Source: Verrucomicrobia bacterium LP2A (GTDB lineage: Bacteria; Verrucomicrobiota; Verrucomicrobiia; Methylacidiphilales; Methylacidiphilaceae). From it: 64,000 nt of DNA. The notes under the pieces are model-generated. The model was not told the DNA's origin and did not search any database. It saw only the letters and a list, made by a program, of their open reading frames with translations. The translations under genes and the position numbers were made by a program. The stretch spans positions 620,001-684,000 of the forward strand of contig JAFS01000002.1 of NCBI GenBank assembly GCA_000526255.1. The letters run 5' to 3'. Of the stretch, positions 8,905 to 17,744 are shown piece after piece (position 1 is the stretch's first letter; the number at the start of each line of letters is the position of its first letter).

Positions 8905-10332
8905 ATGAGGCAAGCTCGCGACCACCTCGCAGAACGGGGCTCGCCGACGGTCTTTCGCCTCGCAGCCATGCATCTCCCTTCGAAAACCCAAGAAATCCGA
9001 GAGGCATTCCAACGCAGGAGCATCCGGTACTTCCTGCCCGCCTTCGTCGATGTCCACGGCGTCCCCAAGGGGAAGCTCCTCCCCCTTTCCGCCATCGAGC
9101 GATCCCTCCGTGGGCGGGAGCTTTTTTCCGGCCACGCGCTCGATGGCCTTGGTTCCCACCCGGAAGACGGAGAAGTGGCCGTGGCTCCCGACTGGGAGCG
9201 CGGCTTTCCTGTACCCTGGAGGCCAGAGCTGGCCTGGGTCCCTTCCCATCTCACCTTTGCGGACGCTCCGTTTCCGGCCTGTACGCGGGCGGCCCTGAAG
9301 CGAGCTCTGGAGAAGGCGCAGGACCGAGGGTTCCAGCTGCGGCTCGGGATTGAGTGCGAGTTCTATTTTCTTCGAAGAGGCGACTCCGGCCGCCTCCGCG
9401 TTCCTCATGCGCGGGAAATGCTGACAAAGGGAAGTTACGACGCCGGAAGGCTCTTCGACGGCTCGAGCCTCATCGACCCGATCTTGGAGGCACTCGAGAA
9501 GCTCGGCTGGGAGGTCTTCTCGGCGCAACACGAAGACGGACGGTCTCAATTCGAATTTGTCTTCAACCATTGTGAGGCGCTCGAGATGGCCGACCGCTTC
9601 GTCTTTTTCCGCTGCCTGGCCGGACGGATTGCTGCGCAGCAGGGCCTGACAGCCGTCTTCATGCCGAAACCGTTCGCCGACCAGCCGGGGAACGCTGCCC
9701 ACTTCCACCTCTCGCTCGCCGACTCCCGCACCGGAGCAAACCTCTTCTCGGTGGAGCCGGGCGGCGACCCGCACGGGCTGGGTCTTTCCTCCCTGGGATA
9801 CTCCTTTCTTGGCGGCCTGCTCCGGCACGGCCGGTCGCTCTGCGCAGCATTTGCCCCCACGGTCAACAGCTATAAGCGCCTGATCAAGAAGGGAGCGATG
9901 AAGTTCTATTCCTGGGCTCCCGTCTTCAACTCGCTCGGTCAAAACAATCGCACCCACGCCTTCCGGATTCCGCTGGGCGGCGGCCAATGCGAAATCCGGA
10001 TTCCGGACGCTGCGTGCAACCCCTATCTCGCGGCGGCCCTTGCCCTGGAAGCCGGCCTCGAAGGCGTTCGACAAAAGCTTGATCCGGGCATCCCGGAACG
10101 GGAGAGCATCTATTCCTGGCAGGAACGCCGGGAGAACTGGCTGCCACACGAAGCCCTGCTTCCCCGGTCGCTGGGAGAGGCGCTGCTCGCGTTCGCCTCC
10201 GACCCGCTCATCGAAAGCGCATTGGGCCCGGCTCTGCGGGAAGAGTTCCTTCGGTGCAAATTCGCCGAATGGGACGAATTCAACGCCGAGATCACCCAGT
10301 GGGAACTCAATCGCTATGCCTCCCTCTTCTAG
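8905..10332 (+). CDS. glnT: Type III glutamine-synthetase-like ligase (GlnT / gamma-glutamylmethylamide synthetase family)
   Basis: A glutamine synthetase fold protein of about 475 residues. Visible are FVDVHGVPKGKLLPL in the beta-grasp domain, LRLGIECEFYFL (metal-binding glutamates), the HEDGRSQFEF and GNAAHFHLSL blocks, NSYKRL, and NRTHAFRIP with the catalytic arginine and EIRIPDAACNPYLAAALAL. The layout is that of the GlnT group, which includes both atypical glutamine synthetases and glutamate-methylamine ligases (GMAS), so ammonia or methylamine could be the second substrate. Possible starts are TTG 8893, ATG 8905 and ATG 8968; the last gives the shortest conserved N terminus, but none has a well-spaced Shine-Dalgarno. 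The 3 prime end overlaps hisC by 17 bp, implying co-expression. Confidence 0.8.
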   Translation: MRQARDHLAERGSPTVFRLAAMHLPSKTQEIREAFQRRSIRYFLPAFVDVHGVPKGKLLPLSAIERSLRGRELFSGHALDGLGSHPEDGEVAVAPDWERGFPVPWRPELAWVPSHLTFADAPFPACTRAALKRALEKAQDRGFQLRLGIECEFYFLRRGDSGRLRVPHAREMLTKGSYDAGRLFDGSSLIDPILEALEKLGWEVFSAQHEDGRSQFEFVFNHCEALEMADRFVFFRCLAGRIAAQQGLTAVFMPKPFADQPGNAAHFHLSLADSRTGANLFSVEPGGDPHGLGLSSLGYSFLGGLLRHGRSLCAAFAPTVNSYKRLIKKGAMKFYSWAPVFNSLGQNNRTHAFRIPLGGGQCEIRIPDAACNPYLAAALALEAGLEGVRQKLDPGIPERESIYSWQERRENWLPHEALLPRSLGEALLAFASDPLIESALGPALREEFLRCKFAEWDEFNAEITQWELNRYASLF

Positions 10333-11500
10333 CTCGCGGCGGATAGAGCTGCGGTCCGAAACGCCGCCCGGCCTCCCCTCGCCCAACCCTTGGATTCTCA
10401 AGCTCCACTTTTCTTCCTACCGCGAGCTTTGTCCGATCCGAGATCTCTTGCCTCGCCATGTCCCTCTCATCCGCCTCGACGCCAACGAGAACCCTTTGGG
10501 ACCCTCCCCGCTCGCCCGGGAAGCGATTCAGCGGGCGGCCGAAGAGTCTCACCGCTATCCCGAGATCGCCGGCGAAGGACTCCGAGAGCTCGTGGCGGCA
10601 GAGCTTGGGGCTGGCCCGGAGCAGATTGTCTTCGGCAGCGGCTCGACGGAGCTTCTCGAGCTGCTCTTTCATGTTTTTCTCCGGAGCCGACGAGACGAGG
10701 TCGTGGTACCGCGACACTCGTTCCCTTTGTATGAAATGCTCGCGCACCGATTTGGCTGCCGCGCGCGTGTGGCGCCCGACCGAAACTTCGCCGTAGACCT
10801 CGAGTGTCTGCGTTCCGCCATCACGCCCCGCACTCGACTCGTCTTTCTCGCCAACCCGAACAACCCGACGGGCACTTATGTGGATAACAGAGCACTGCTC
10901 GACTTTGCAAGGAGTCTTCCCGCCCACGTCCTCTTGGCGCTCGACGAGGCCTACGCCGACTATCTGGAGAATCCGCCGGATCTGGTCTCGGCCATTCGGG
11001 ACGGAGCTCCCATCGTGGCTCTGCGGACCTTTTCCAAGCTGCATGGCTTGGCGAGCCTCCGGATCGGCTACGCTCTGGCGTCACCTGCAATCGCCCATGC
11101 CATCCAAAAAGCGGCTCTCCCCACCAATACGAGTGGGATTGCTCAGGGGGCCGCTGCCGCTGCGCTGAAGGACGGGCGACACCAGCAAGAGTCGAAGAGG
11201 ATAGTTCGGGAGGGGCGGCTTCGCCTCCAACGGTGCTTCCAGGAATCTGGCCTCGCCTGTGTGCCCTCGGGCGCCAACTTTGTGATGGTCCGCCTTCCCC
11301 ACGCCGAAGAGGTCTGGAAGGCGCTGGTCCGCAGAGGCGTTCTCGTTCGCAGCCTGGATAGCTGGGGCCTGCCCGGCTGGTTGCGCGTGACCGTAGGATG
11401 TCCGGAGGAGCTCCTACAGTTTATCGGCGGTCTTCACGCTTCGCTCCGTGAGCTTCATGGGAAACCGCCTTCGCTAGCGCGAGAGGTGGGAGTCGCCTAG
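10316..11500 (+). CDS. hisC: Histidinol-phosphate aminotransferase
   Basis: PLP-dependent class II aminotransferase of histidine synthesis, transferring the amino group from glutamate to imidazole-acetol phosphate. The 394-residue product has LIRLDANENPLGPSP at the start of the core, GSGSTELLELL, FLANPNNPTGTY, LLALDEAYADYL, and FSKLHGLASLRIGYA with the PLP lysine. The ATG at 10316 is inside the last codons of the glnT-like gene; this start adds about 35 residues before the core compared with short HisC proteins. hisB is 22 kb away, so the his genes are dispersed. HisC-like enzymes can also act on aromatic amino acids. Confidence 0.88.
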   Translation: MPPSSSSRRIELRSETPPGLPSPNPWILKLHFSSYRELCPIRDLLPRHVPLIRLDANENPLGPSPLAREAIQRAAEESHRYPEIAGEGLRELVAAELGAGPEQIVFGSGSTELLELLFHVFLRSRRDEVVVPRHSFPLYEMLAHRFGCRARVAPDRNFAVDLECLRSAITPRTRLVFLANPNNPTGTYVDNRALLDFARSLPAHVLLALDEAYADYLENPPDLVSAIRDGAPIVALRTFSKLHGLASLRIGYALASPAIAHAIQKAALPTNTSGIAQGAAAAALKDGRHQQESKRIVREGRLRLQRCFQESGLACVPSGANFVMVRLPHAEEVWKALVRRGVLVRSLDSWGLPGWLRVTVGCPEELLQFIGGLHASLRELHGKPPSLAREVGVA

Positions 11501-11527
11501 CCGGCCGGAAAGACTCTCCCACGGATC

Positions 11528-13276
11528 ATGCGGGACAGACATGCGGTCGCTGCCAACCTGGAGATCCTTCGGCTTTGCCTCTGCCTCGGATTCGGGCTTT
11601 GCGTGTTGGCCGTTCCTCTCCTGGCAGCGGAAGAGACGGAAGAACAGCGTCTCTTTCTTCCGGAGAAGGGAGCCGACTCCCACGGCCGAAAGCGCTGGTA
11701 TGATTATGTGATGGACCCCGATCCGGGCTCATGCACTGTCCGGATCAGCCCGGATTTTGCCGAGCGGGCTCCCAGCCGGATCGCCGTGCTTCCGTTCATC
11801 GATGAGGGAGCGGGCAATTATGTCCTCGACGAGATCCGGTGGCCGGGCCGGAAAGGAGAGGCGCTGGACGAGTGGCGGTGGACTCACTCTCAACGCCTCC
11901 GCCGCATGGTCCACGGCTATCTCGCCGCGCGGGAGTTCGATCTGATTCCGGTCGCCTTGGTCGATTCCACTCTCGCCGCGCGCAAGATCTCGTCGGATCG
12001 TCTTCTCGAGAGTACCGAACCTCAGACCCTGGGTCGTTTCCTGGATGCGGATGCCCTAGTTTACGGCTCGGTCTACGTCTATCGCAGCTATTACCTGTTC
12101 CTGGCGGCGGGATGGAGGGTGAAGCTGGCCATCCGGATGGTCTCGGCAATCACCGGCCGCGAGATGCTTACCGGCACCGCCACCCGCAACATCATCGGCC
12201 TCCGCATCGCGACCAACCCGGTCGATCTCGCCATCGCCTCGATCGGCAATCTGGTCCATTTGCGTGATGTGACGCTGCGGCGCGGGGAAGACGAAGCCTG
12301 TCGCGAGCTCGTCCTCCGCGTGCCGCATCCACCGCGAGCGGCACGCGCTGTGCCTCGTGCGATTCAGAGGGCGCTGCCAGTGGCGACAGCTGCCGCCCTC
12401 TCCCCGGAAGAGGGGGCGCTTCCGCCCGCCGCCTTCACCCTTCCCTTCCAACCAAGGACGCCGGCTCCCCATCAGAATCTTCCCCCAGAGCGCTTCTTCC
12501 TCCCCGAGCAGGAGGAATCAACCCATGGGAAAAAGAATGCCCTGGATTATCTCATCGATCTCGATCCGTCCCGATTCGAGACGGTCGCTTCTCCCAGTCT
12601 GGCGACTGAACGCCCATTCCAACTCTCCGTCCTCCCTTTTGTAGACAAGGCGACCCGAGGGCACTTTCTCCTCGATGGAGTCCCGGCAAGACCGCGTTCC
12701 CGCGAGGAGCGGGAGCAATGGCGGTGGACGACCGCCAACCGCCTCCGACGGGGAATGGCGACCTATTTGGCGCAGCGTGACTTCTGGCTACAGAGCCCTG
12801 CCCTCACGGACAAGATTTTGCAGGAAATGGGCTGGCGAACCTCGGCGGACCTCTTCCGCGAGAAAGCGGAACAGGTGGCCGACTGGCTCGGCGTCGACGC
12901 ACTCGTCTATGGAGAGGTTCATGACTCGGTGGCGATCTACGCCTTTCTCTATGCCGCTTGGCGGGTCGGGCTGAAGCTGAGGATCGTATCCGGACGGACT
13001 GGACGCTCCCTCATCGAGGTGAGCGGTCAGCGGCAGGACGCGACGCTTCTTCCCGCCTTCTTCCCGATCGATATTGCGATCTCATCGGTCATGGCTGCCG
13101 GATTCCTTCGCGACATCACGCTCAAGAGAGCGGAAGACGAGCTCTGCCGAGAGATTGCGCTCCGCATCCCCATCCCGACGCCTCCCCCACTTGCCTCCAC
13201 GACCGAAAGCGTCCGGACGGCCTCTCCTCCCCTTCTACCCGCCGCGGAGCAGAAGGACCCTCCCAAGACCGACTAA
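11528..13276 (+). CDS. Secreted protein with two tandem GNA1162/LpoB-like (DUF799) domains
   Basis: 582 residues. The N terminus has a hydrophobic stretch at about residues 13-33 ending LLAAEE, so it is probably exported; there is no lipobox cysteine after it. Residues about 42-265 and 322-545 are two copies of the same unit. Each begins LPE...HGxK...DYxxDxDP, continues with a (I/L)(A/S)VLPFxD strand, then EWRWT or QWRWT with xxRLRR, then ADALVYG or VDALVYGxV, (A/G)WRV and R(D)(V/I)TL(R/K)R(G/A)EDE. The order resembles the GNA1162/LpoB-like lipoprotein fold. A proline-rich linker (about 265-320) separates the copies and the C terminus is also proline rich. Function is unknown; an envelope role is inferred from export. 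Confidence 0.6.
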   Translation: MRDRHAVAANLEILRLCLCLGFGLCVLAVPLLAAEETEEQRLFLPEKGADSHGRKRWYDYVMDPDPGSCTVRISPDFAERAPSRIAVLPFIDEGAGNYVLDEIRWPGRKGEALDEWRWTHSQRLRRMVHGYLAAREFDLIPVALVDSTLAARKISSDRLLESTEPQTLGRFLDADALVYGSVYVYRSYYLFLAAGWRVKLAIRMVSAITGREMLTGTATRNIIGLRIATNPVDLAIASIGNLVHLRDVTLRRGEDEACRELVLRVPHPPRAARAVPRAIQRALPVATAAALSPEEGALPPAAFTLPFQPRTPAPHQNLPPERFFLPEQEESTHGKKNALDYLIDLDPSRFETVASPSLATERPFQLSVLPFVDKATRGHFLLDGVPARPRSREEREQWRWTTANRLRRGMATYLAQRDFWLQSPALTDKILQEMGWRTSADLFREKAEQVADWLGVDALVYGEVHDSVAIYAFLYAAWRVGLKLRIVSGRTGRSLIEVSGQRQDATLLPAFFPIDIAISSVMAAGFLRDITLKRAEDELCREIALRIPIPTPPPLASTTESVRTASPPLLPAAEQKDPPKTD

Positions 13277-13328
13277 CCGGATCCACTCGCACGGGAAGCT
13301 TGCGCCGGCTTCGACTCCTTGCGCGACG

Positions 13329-14741
13329 CTACGCCCGTGCCGAAGCGGAAGAAGGCGGCACGTCGGCGACTTTCTCGGCAGGCGGAGGAGCGGACTTTTC
13401 GGCTTTACCCTTCGGGAGCCAGACCGTGAAGCGATTCCAGCCTTCGCTCGGATTGTCATACCGAATTTCCCCTCCGTGGGCGGCAACGATCTCCCGACAG
13501 AGGCTCAAGCCGAGTCCGCTGCCCTTTGCATGACTCCCCCTCGCGCTTTGCGTCCGGTAGAACCGTCGAAAAATGTCCTTCTGGTCTTCCGTCTCGATGA
13601 TCGGCCCCGTGTTGGCGACGCTCAAGACGTTCCAAGGACCATCTTCCAGGAGCGTAATCCAGATGAAGCCACCGGGGGTATTATATTTGACCGCGTTATC
13701 CACCAGATTCCAAAGCAAGCGCATCAGCAGATCGCCGTCCCCATGGACCGATTGATCCGGAAGGATTGAGGTAGCGACCGAAAGCCCTCCGGGAATCGCG
13801 AGAAGCCGGGCGTCCTCCACCACTTCCGCTACCATTCCGCTCCAGGCGATGGGTGCTATGCGGAGACGAAGCTGCCCGCTTTCGGCATGGGACAGAAAGA
13901 GAAGATTTTCGGTAATCGTGGTCAGCCGCTTGACTTGCTCCAAAAGGGAGAGAAAGACTTCTTCCCCGGAGGATTGCCGGCCTTGGGATTCGGCCAAGGC
14001 TGCCTCCAGCTGGTTTCGGAGGATCGTGAGCGGCGTTCGAAGCTCGTGGGACGCATCGGCGGTCAATCGCTCCTCTTGGAGAAACGCCTGCTCGATTCTC
14101 TCCCACATCGCATTAAGGATTTGCGCCAGACGCGCAAGGTCCGGATCCTCCGAGGGAACCTCGACTCGACCCTGAAGCGCATGCGGGCCAATCTTCTCGG
14201 CCGCCGCAGCGATTGCCCGCACCGGTCGCAAGGCGTAGCCCGAAACGAGCCACCCCCCCCACACGGCGATCACCAGTGCGAGAGGAAACGAAAGCAGGTA
14301 GGCGATTTCCGCCTTCCGCAGGATCTCCTTCCGATGCCGGGTGTCTCGAGCAAGCACCAGGCGATGTCCGTCTTGGCGCTTCACCAGGACGCGAAAGGTC
14401 CGTTTCCCCAGGGCAAAATCGAGAAAGCCGTCTTTGGACAGCCAATCGCTCGTTCGAAGGAATGGCGCCCGATAGAGGATCGCCCCTCCCGCACGATCGA
14501 CCTCCCAGACGCTGCTCTCCTCGCCCTCCAAACTCTCGGGAAGGCTTCCCGCCGAGAACGATCGCTGCTTCTTTAAGGCCAAAAACATTTCCCGTGCGTC
14601 CGAGATCATCTCGAGATCGGCCTCTTGGACGAGCTTCCGATCGAGGGTCCAGTCGGCTACCGCTCCAGCCAGCGCGAGTGCGAGCCCTACGGTAGCCCCG
14701 GCGAGAAAGGCGAGCTTCCAGCGGAGAGGAATGCGTTTCAT
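13329..14741 (-). CDS. Sensor histidine kinase, HAMP-HisKA-HATPase_c
   Basis: 470 residues with two membrane segments (about 10-32 and 148-170) bracketing a periplasmic domain of about 115 residues. A HAMP linker (YALRPVRAIAAAAEKI) follows, then the H-box LTADASHELRTPLTILR with the phospho-accepting histidine at about residue 231, the N-box LLWNLVDNAVKYN, and the G-box region GSGLGLSLCREI. The architecture is that of the CusS/QseC group, but the sensed signal cannot be told. The C terminus has a lysine/proline/alanine-rich tail. Its ATG lies within the response regulator stop (4-bp overlap), so the pair is translated together, regulator first. Confidence 0.92.
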   Translation of the reverse strand: MKRIPLRWKLAFLAGATVGLALALAGAVADWTLDRKLVQEADLEMISDAREMFLALKKQRSFSAGSLPESLEGEESSVWEVDRAGGAILYRAPFLRTSDWLSKDGFLDFALGKRTFRVLVKRQDGHRLVLARDTRHRKEILRKAEIAYLLSFPLALVIAVWGGWLVSGYALRPVRAIAAAAEKIGPHALQGRVEVPSEDPDLARLAQILNAMWERIEQAFLQEERLTADASHELRTPLTILRNQLEAALAESQGRQSSGEEVFLSLLEQVKRLTTITENLLFLSHAESGQLRLRIAPIAWSGMVAEVVEDARLLAIPGGLSVATSILPDQSVHGDGDLLMRLLWNLVDNAVKYNTPGGFIWITLLEDGPWNVLSVANTGPIIETEDQKDIFRRFYRTQSARGSHAKGSGLGLSLCREIVAAHGGEIRYDNPSEGWNRFTVWLPKGKAEKSAPPPAEKVADVPPSSASARA

Positions 14742-15412
14742 GCGGAAACCTCGATCTTATACCCAATTCCTCGGACCGTTTGAATGAGCCTCGGGCTCTC
14801 TCCCTCGTCGACCTTCTTCCTCAATTTCTGAATGTAGACATCGACGAGATTGGTTCCCGGGTCGAAATGGAAGTTCCAGACATGCTCGCAGATCTCGGTT
14901 CTTGTAAAAACCTTTCCGGGAGAACGCATCAAGAGCTCCAGGAGCGAAAACTCCCGGCCCGTCAGCTCGATTTTCCTCTCTCGCCTCACCGCAACCCGGC
15001 TCACCAAGTTGAGCGTCAGGTCGCCCACCTGGTAGAGAGAAAGCCCGACTCCGGCAGTTCTTCGCAGGAGCGCACGCACCCGCGCAACAAGCTCTTCCAT
15101 GGCGAACGGCTTGGGAAGATAATCATCGGCACCGCTCTCGAGCCCTTCGACCCGTTCGTAGAGTTCCCCTCTTGCGGTCAACAAGAGCACTGGGAGATGG
15201 ATCCCGCGTCGCCGAACGGCTCGAAGCACGCTGAGACCATCGCGGCCTGGCAGGAAAATATCGAGGATCGCCGCGTCATAAGGCTGGTTAACCAGGGCAA
15301 GGAGCGCCTCGTCCCCGCGCGCCAGCGTGTCCACGGCAAAGCCTTGCTCTTGCAAGCCCTTTCGGACAAAGGACGCGATCTTCTCTTCGTCTTCGACAAC
15401 CAATAGGCGCAT
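14738..15412 (-). CDS. OmpR/PhoB-family response regulator
   Basis: 224 residues: receiver domain MRLLVVEDEEKIASFV with acidic pocket residues E8-D9-E10, the phospho-accepting aspartate in AAILDIFLPGRDG (about residue 51), the switch threonine in LLLTARGE, and the conserved lysine in YLPKPFA. The C-terminal winged helix spans about residues 125-224 with ELTGREFSLLELLM and VDVYIQKLRKKVD. It directly precedes its cognate kinase. The target genes are not evident; lspA lies upstream on the same strand, with 72 bp between. Confidence 0.94.
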   Translation of the reverse strand: MRLLVVEDEEKIASFVRKGLQEQGFAVDTLARGDEALLALVNQPYDAAILDIFLPGRDGLSVLRAVRRRGIHLPVLLLTARGELYERVEGLESGADDYLPKPFAMEELVARVRALLRRTAGVGLSLYQVGDLTLNLVSRVAVRRERKIELTGREFSLLELLMRSPGKVFTRTEICEHVWNFHFDPGTNLVDVYIQKLRKKVDEGESPRLIQTVRGIGYKIEVSA

Positions 15413-15484
15413 GGGAGGATCGGCTTCCCGGCAAGGTCGAGGGAGAGGAATCGACTTCTTCTCCTTCGGCCCATCTGGTCGGGA

Positions 15485-16051
15485 TCAGGGTCTCCTTCTC
15501 GGAAGGAGAGCCCATCGAAAGATCATCCAGAGAGAAGCGAGACAAAGGCAGCTGTCGGCGACATTGAAGCTCGGCCAGTGCCACAGCCCGACGTAGGCGT
15601 CGATGAAATCGACGACGAATCCATGAACGATCCGATCGCTGATGTTTCCCGCCGCACCCGCCGCAAGAAGGGCGCCGATCACGTTGATCTCCCGCCGATT
15701 CCAATCGAGGCTTTGCCCGACCAGGAAGCCGGTGAGCAGAAAGGAGGCACCCACCCCGATCCATAGCCAGTTATGACCCGAGAAGAGACCAAAGACGATT
15801 CCGGTATTGCGGACGGAAACGACATTCACCATCCCGGGAACCAGAGAGAGCGGGAGATCCTTTCCGTGCCCGAGAATCCACCCCTTCGACCCCTGATCAA
15901 AAAGAAGCAAGGCGAGGAAGAGCGACCAGAATAATATTCCCGGCGCCCTCCGTTGCGAGAGGCTAGGATTCTTCCGCAGCGCCTCGGGCTCTCCTCCTCC
16001 CGGCGAAAGGGAGCCAGGAGAGGCGCCGCTCAGGCGGAGAAGCGACCTCAT
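15485..16051 (-). CDS. lspA: Lipoprotein signal peptidase (signal peptidase II)
   Basis: Cleaves signal peptides of diacylglyceryl-modified prolipoproteins in the inner membrane. The 188-residue product has four hydrophobic segments and the three family blocks: SVRNTGIVFG, AAGAAGNISDRIVHGFVVDFI and SFNVADSC, the last two carrying the catalytic aspartates. The first about 38 residues are polar and proline-rich and look like an extension relative to usual LspA, so a downstream start is possible, but the ATG at 16049-16051 overlaps the stop of the preceding gene in an ATGA, which favours it. Confidence 0.92.
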   Translation of the reverse strand: MRSLLRLSGASPGSLSPGGGEPEALRKNPSLSQRRAPGILFWSLFLALLLFDQGSKGWILGHGKDLPLSLVPGMVNVVSVRNTGIVFGLFSGHNWLWIGVGASFLLTGFLVGQSLDWNRREINVIGALLAAGAAGNISDRIVHGFVVDFIDAYVGLWHWPSFNVADSCLCLASLWMIFRWALLPRRRP

Positions 16052-16437
16052 AAGATGCCTTCGCGCTCCAACTGCGCTAAGCGCGCTTCATTCTTCTCAT
16101 CGATGATTTCGTAAATCCGCGGGAGCTCGAGAAGAACCTCCAGGCAAAGAGGAATTCCGGACGTCGAAAAACCCGTGGTCTCGATGCTCTTCCGGCGCAG
16201 GGAGAGATAGACCCAGGCAAAGGCCTCTCCTTCGGCGATTCGAAACTGGGGATATTCCTCCCAGAAAATATCCGAAGCACCATGGATTTCCATGGTCGCC
16301 GTCCCTCCTCTTACGCCTCCGGGAAGAGCCTGCTCGACCCTTTCGAATCGGGCAATCCAGTGAGCAACCATCTCCTCGACCCCTTCCCGGTCGAGCAGTT
16401 CCTCGAACAGAGCGACGAATCCGGATCTCTCAGGCAT
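16048..16437 (-). CDS. Conserved-looking hypothetical protein, 129 aa
   Basis: I do not recognise the family. The protein is acidic and soluble, starts MPERSGFVALFEELLD, has a glycine-rich turn GGVRGGTATMEIHG that suggests a beta strand pair, and ends in a charged helix (DEKNEARLAQLEREG). Its ATG overlaps the dnaN stop by 8 bp and its stop overlaps the lspA start, so it is embedded in a dnaA-dnaN-X-lspA transcription unit. That tight linkage supports it being a real gene; no function can be assigned. Confidence 0.72.
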   Translation of the reverse strand: MPERSGFVALFEELLDREGVEEMVAHWIARFERVEQALPGGVRGGTATMEIHGASDIFWEEYPQFRIAEGEAFAWVYLSLRRKSIETTGFSTSGIPLCLEVLLELPRIYEIIDEKNEARLAQLEREGIL

Positions 16438-17530
16438 TGCGCATCGGCATGACTACGTAAAGGAACGCTTCCTCATCCTGGAAGATACACGGTCCGGAGG
16501 CTTCACCAACCTGAAGAGCGACTTCGTCGGCCATGCTCTCCCGCAGCGGATCCATGAGATAGGCGACATTGAAGGCCGCTCGGATTTCCTCGCCGCCGTA
16601 GCGGATCGGAATCGCCTCCTTCGCCTCCCCCACCTCAGCGGAGCTGCAGGACAGTTCGAGCTCGTTCTCTTGAAAGTGGAGGCGTACAGGAACGACCTTT
16701 TCGCCTGCGACAATAGAGACCCGCCTCAGTCCGGACCAAAGCGCCTCTCGAGACACAGGTATCTTTTCCCGGACGCCTTCCGGAATTGCCGCACGATAGT
16801 TGGGATATTTTCCATCGACGAGCTTCGAGGAAAAGACGAGGTCTCCGGATTGGAGAAGGAGCCGGTTCGGCTCGAGCCATATCGTTACTTTCCGCTCATC
16901 GCTTGCGAGAATGCGCAGAAGCTCGGTAATCGCCCGTGCCGGGACGATCCCCTGAATCTCCTCCGCCGCCTTCTCCGAAACCGTACCGCCCATGAGAGCC
17001 AGCCGCTTTCCGTCCGTCGCCACCACGGTGAGGCTGTCACCCTTCCAACAGAAAAGCACTCCGTTGAGGACGTAGCGGCTCTCGTCGTTCGACATGGCAT
17101 AGGCCGTTCGGCGAAGCAACCGGACGAACGAATCTTGCGAAAGACTAAACGAGGGGGAATCGCTCAAAGCCGGGGGAGCCGGGTAATCGACAGCCGGCAA
17201 TCCGAAGAGGCGGAAAGAGGAGCGGCCGCCCATGACGGTGCTTTCCTCTTTCTCGTTGCAGGTCAAAGCCAGCGCCTTGGCGGACACCTCCTTGGCGATG
17301 GCAAAGAGCCGGCGAGCCGGTAGGGTCGTCCGCCCCGCTTCCTTCACATCCGCGTCGATACGAAGCTGGAGGGTCGTCTGAAGATCGCTGGCGAAGAGGG
17401 AGAGCTTGCCCGCCGGATCGGCTTCGAGGAGGACATTGTTCAAGATCGGCAACGTGGTGCGGCTGCCGACGACGCTTTGTGCAAGGCCAAGAGCGTCCAG
17501 AAAGGAGGTTCGAACGATTTCGCACTGCAT
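16430..17530 (-). CDS. dnaN: DNA polymerase III subunit beta (sliding clamp)
   Basis: Ring-shaped processivity clamp of the replicative polymerase. The 366-residue product has the three-fold repeated clamp fold; recognisable parts are TTLPILNNVLLEA near the N terminus, RTTLPARRLFAIAKEV, SRYVLNGVLF, ATDGKRLAL, and the C-terminal YVVMPMRN. The start MQCEIVRTSF (ATG 17528-17530) is chosen over an ATG 12 codons upstream because it matches the usual clamp start. It follows dnaA on the same strand after a 214-bp gap that holds DnaA-box matches. Confidence 0.96.
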   Translation of the reverse strand: MQCEIVRTSFLDALGLAQSVVGSRTTLPILNNVLLEADPAGKLSLFASDLQTTLQLRIDADVKEAGRTTLPARRLFAIAKEVSAKALALTCNEKEESTVMGGRSSFRLFGLPAVDYPAPPALSDSPSFSLSQDSFVRLLRRTAYAMSNDESRYVLNGVLFCWKGDSLTVVATDGKRLALMGGTVSEKAAEEIQGIVPARAITELLRILASDERKVTIWLEPNRLLLQSGDLVFSSKLVDGKYPNYRAAIPEGVREKIPVSREALWSGLRRVSIVAGEKVVPVRLHFQENELELSCSSAEVGEAKEAIPIRYGGEEIRAAFNVAYLMDPLRESMADEVALQVGEASGPCIFQDEEAFLYVVMPMRNA

Positions 17531-17650
17531 GGCTGTGGTTAATTTAGGAGAAGAAGGGATAGACAATCGTAATCGTCATCTTATGCTTCGGAAAAGTGTT
17601 AAAAACTACACAACCAGTTTCTGTCCAGCGATTTACAGTGTGAAACAATT

Positions 17651-17659
17651 TGTGGATAA
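17651..17659 (-). promoter_or_regulatory. DnaA box (exact TTATCCACA)
   Basis: The plus strand reads TGTGGATAA, the exact complement of the consensus DnaA box, in the dnaA-dnaN gap. It is followed by an A/T-rich run and is the best single box in the region. Confidence 0.7.
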
Positions 17660-17719
17660 CTTATTGCGCGCCGTCGGAAAGACTAACAAGAAGAACCGGC
17701 CCCAAGAAAATCGATCGAG

Positions 17720-17728
17720 TTATTCACC
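17720..17728 (+). promoter_or_regulatory. DnaA box-like site (TTATTCACC)
   Basis: Differs from the TTATNCACA consensus at the last base; lies 16 bp from the dnaA stop codon. Weaker than the neighbouring exact box. Confidence 0.45.
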
Positions 17729-17744
17729 TTTCCCCTTCGCTTGT

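Larger units (their letters stand above)
17531..17744. other. Candidate replication origin segment between dnaA and dnaN
   Basis: 214 bp without a gene. It contains an exact DnaA box (TTATCCACA read on the minus strand, 17651-17659) and a one-mismatch box TTATTCACC at 17720-17728. A stretch at about 17570-17660 is markedly A+T rich compared with the surrounding coding DNA and could act as a duplex-unwinding element. Two box matches are few for a complete oriC; the further matches upstream of dnaA may belong to the same bipartite origin. Confidence 0.55.

Noticed and set aside
8887-10401. 504-codon minus-strand open frame
   Set aside because: It is a shadow of the glnT-like gene in high-G+C DNA; the plus-strand protein has clear glutamine synthetase motifs.
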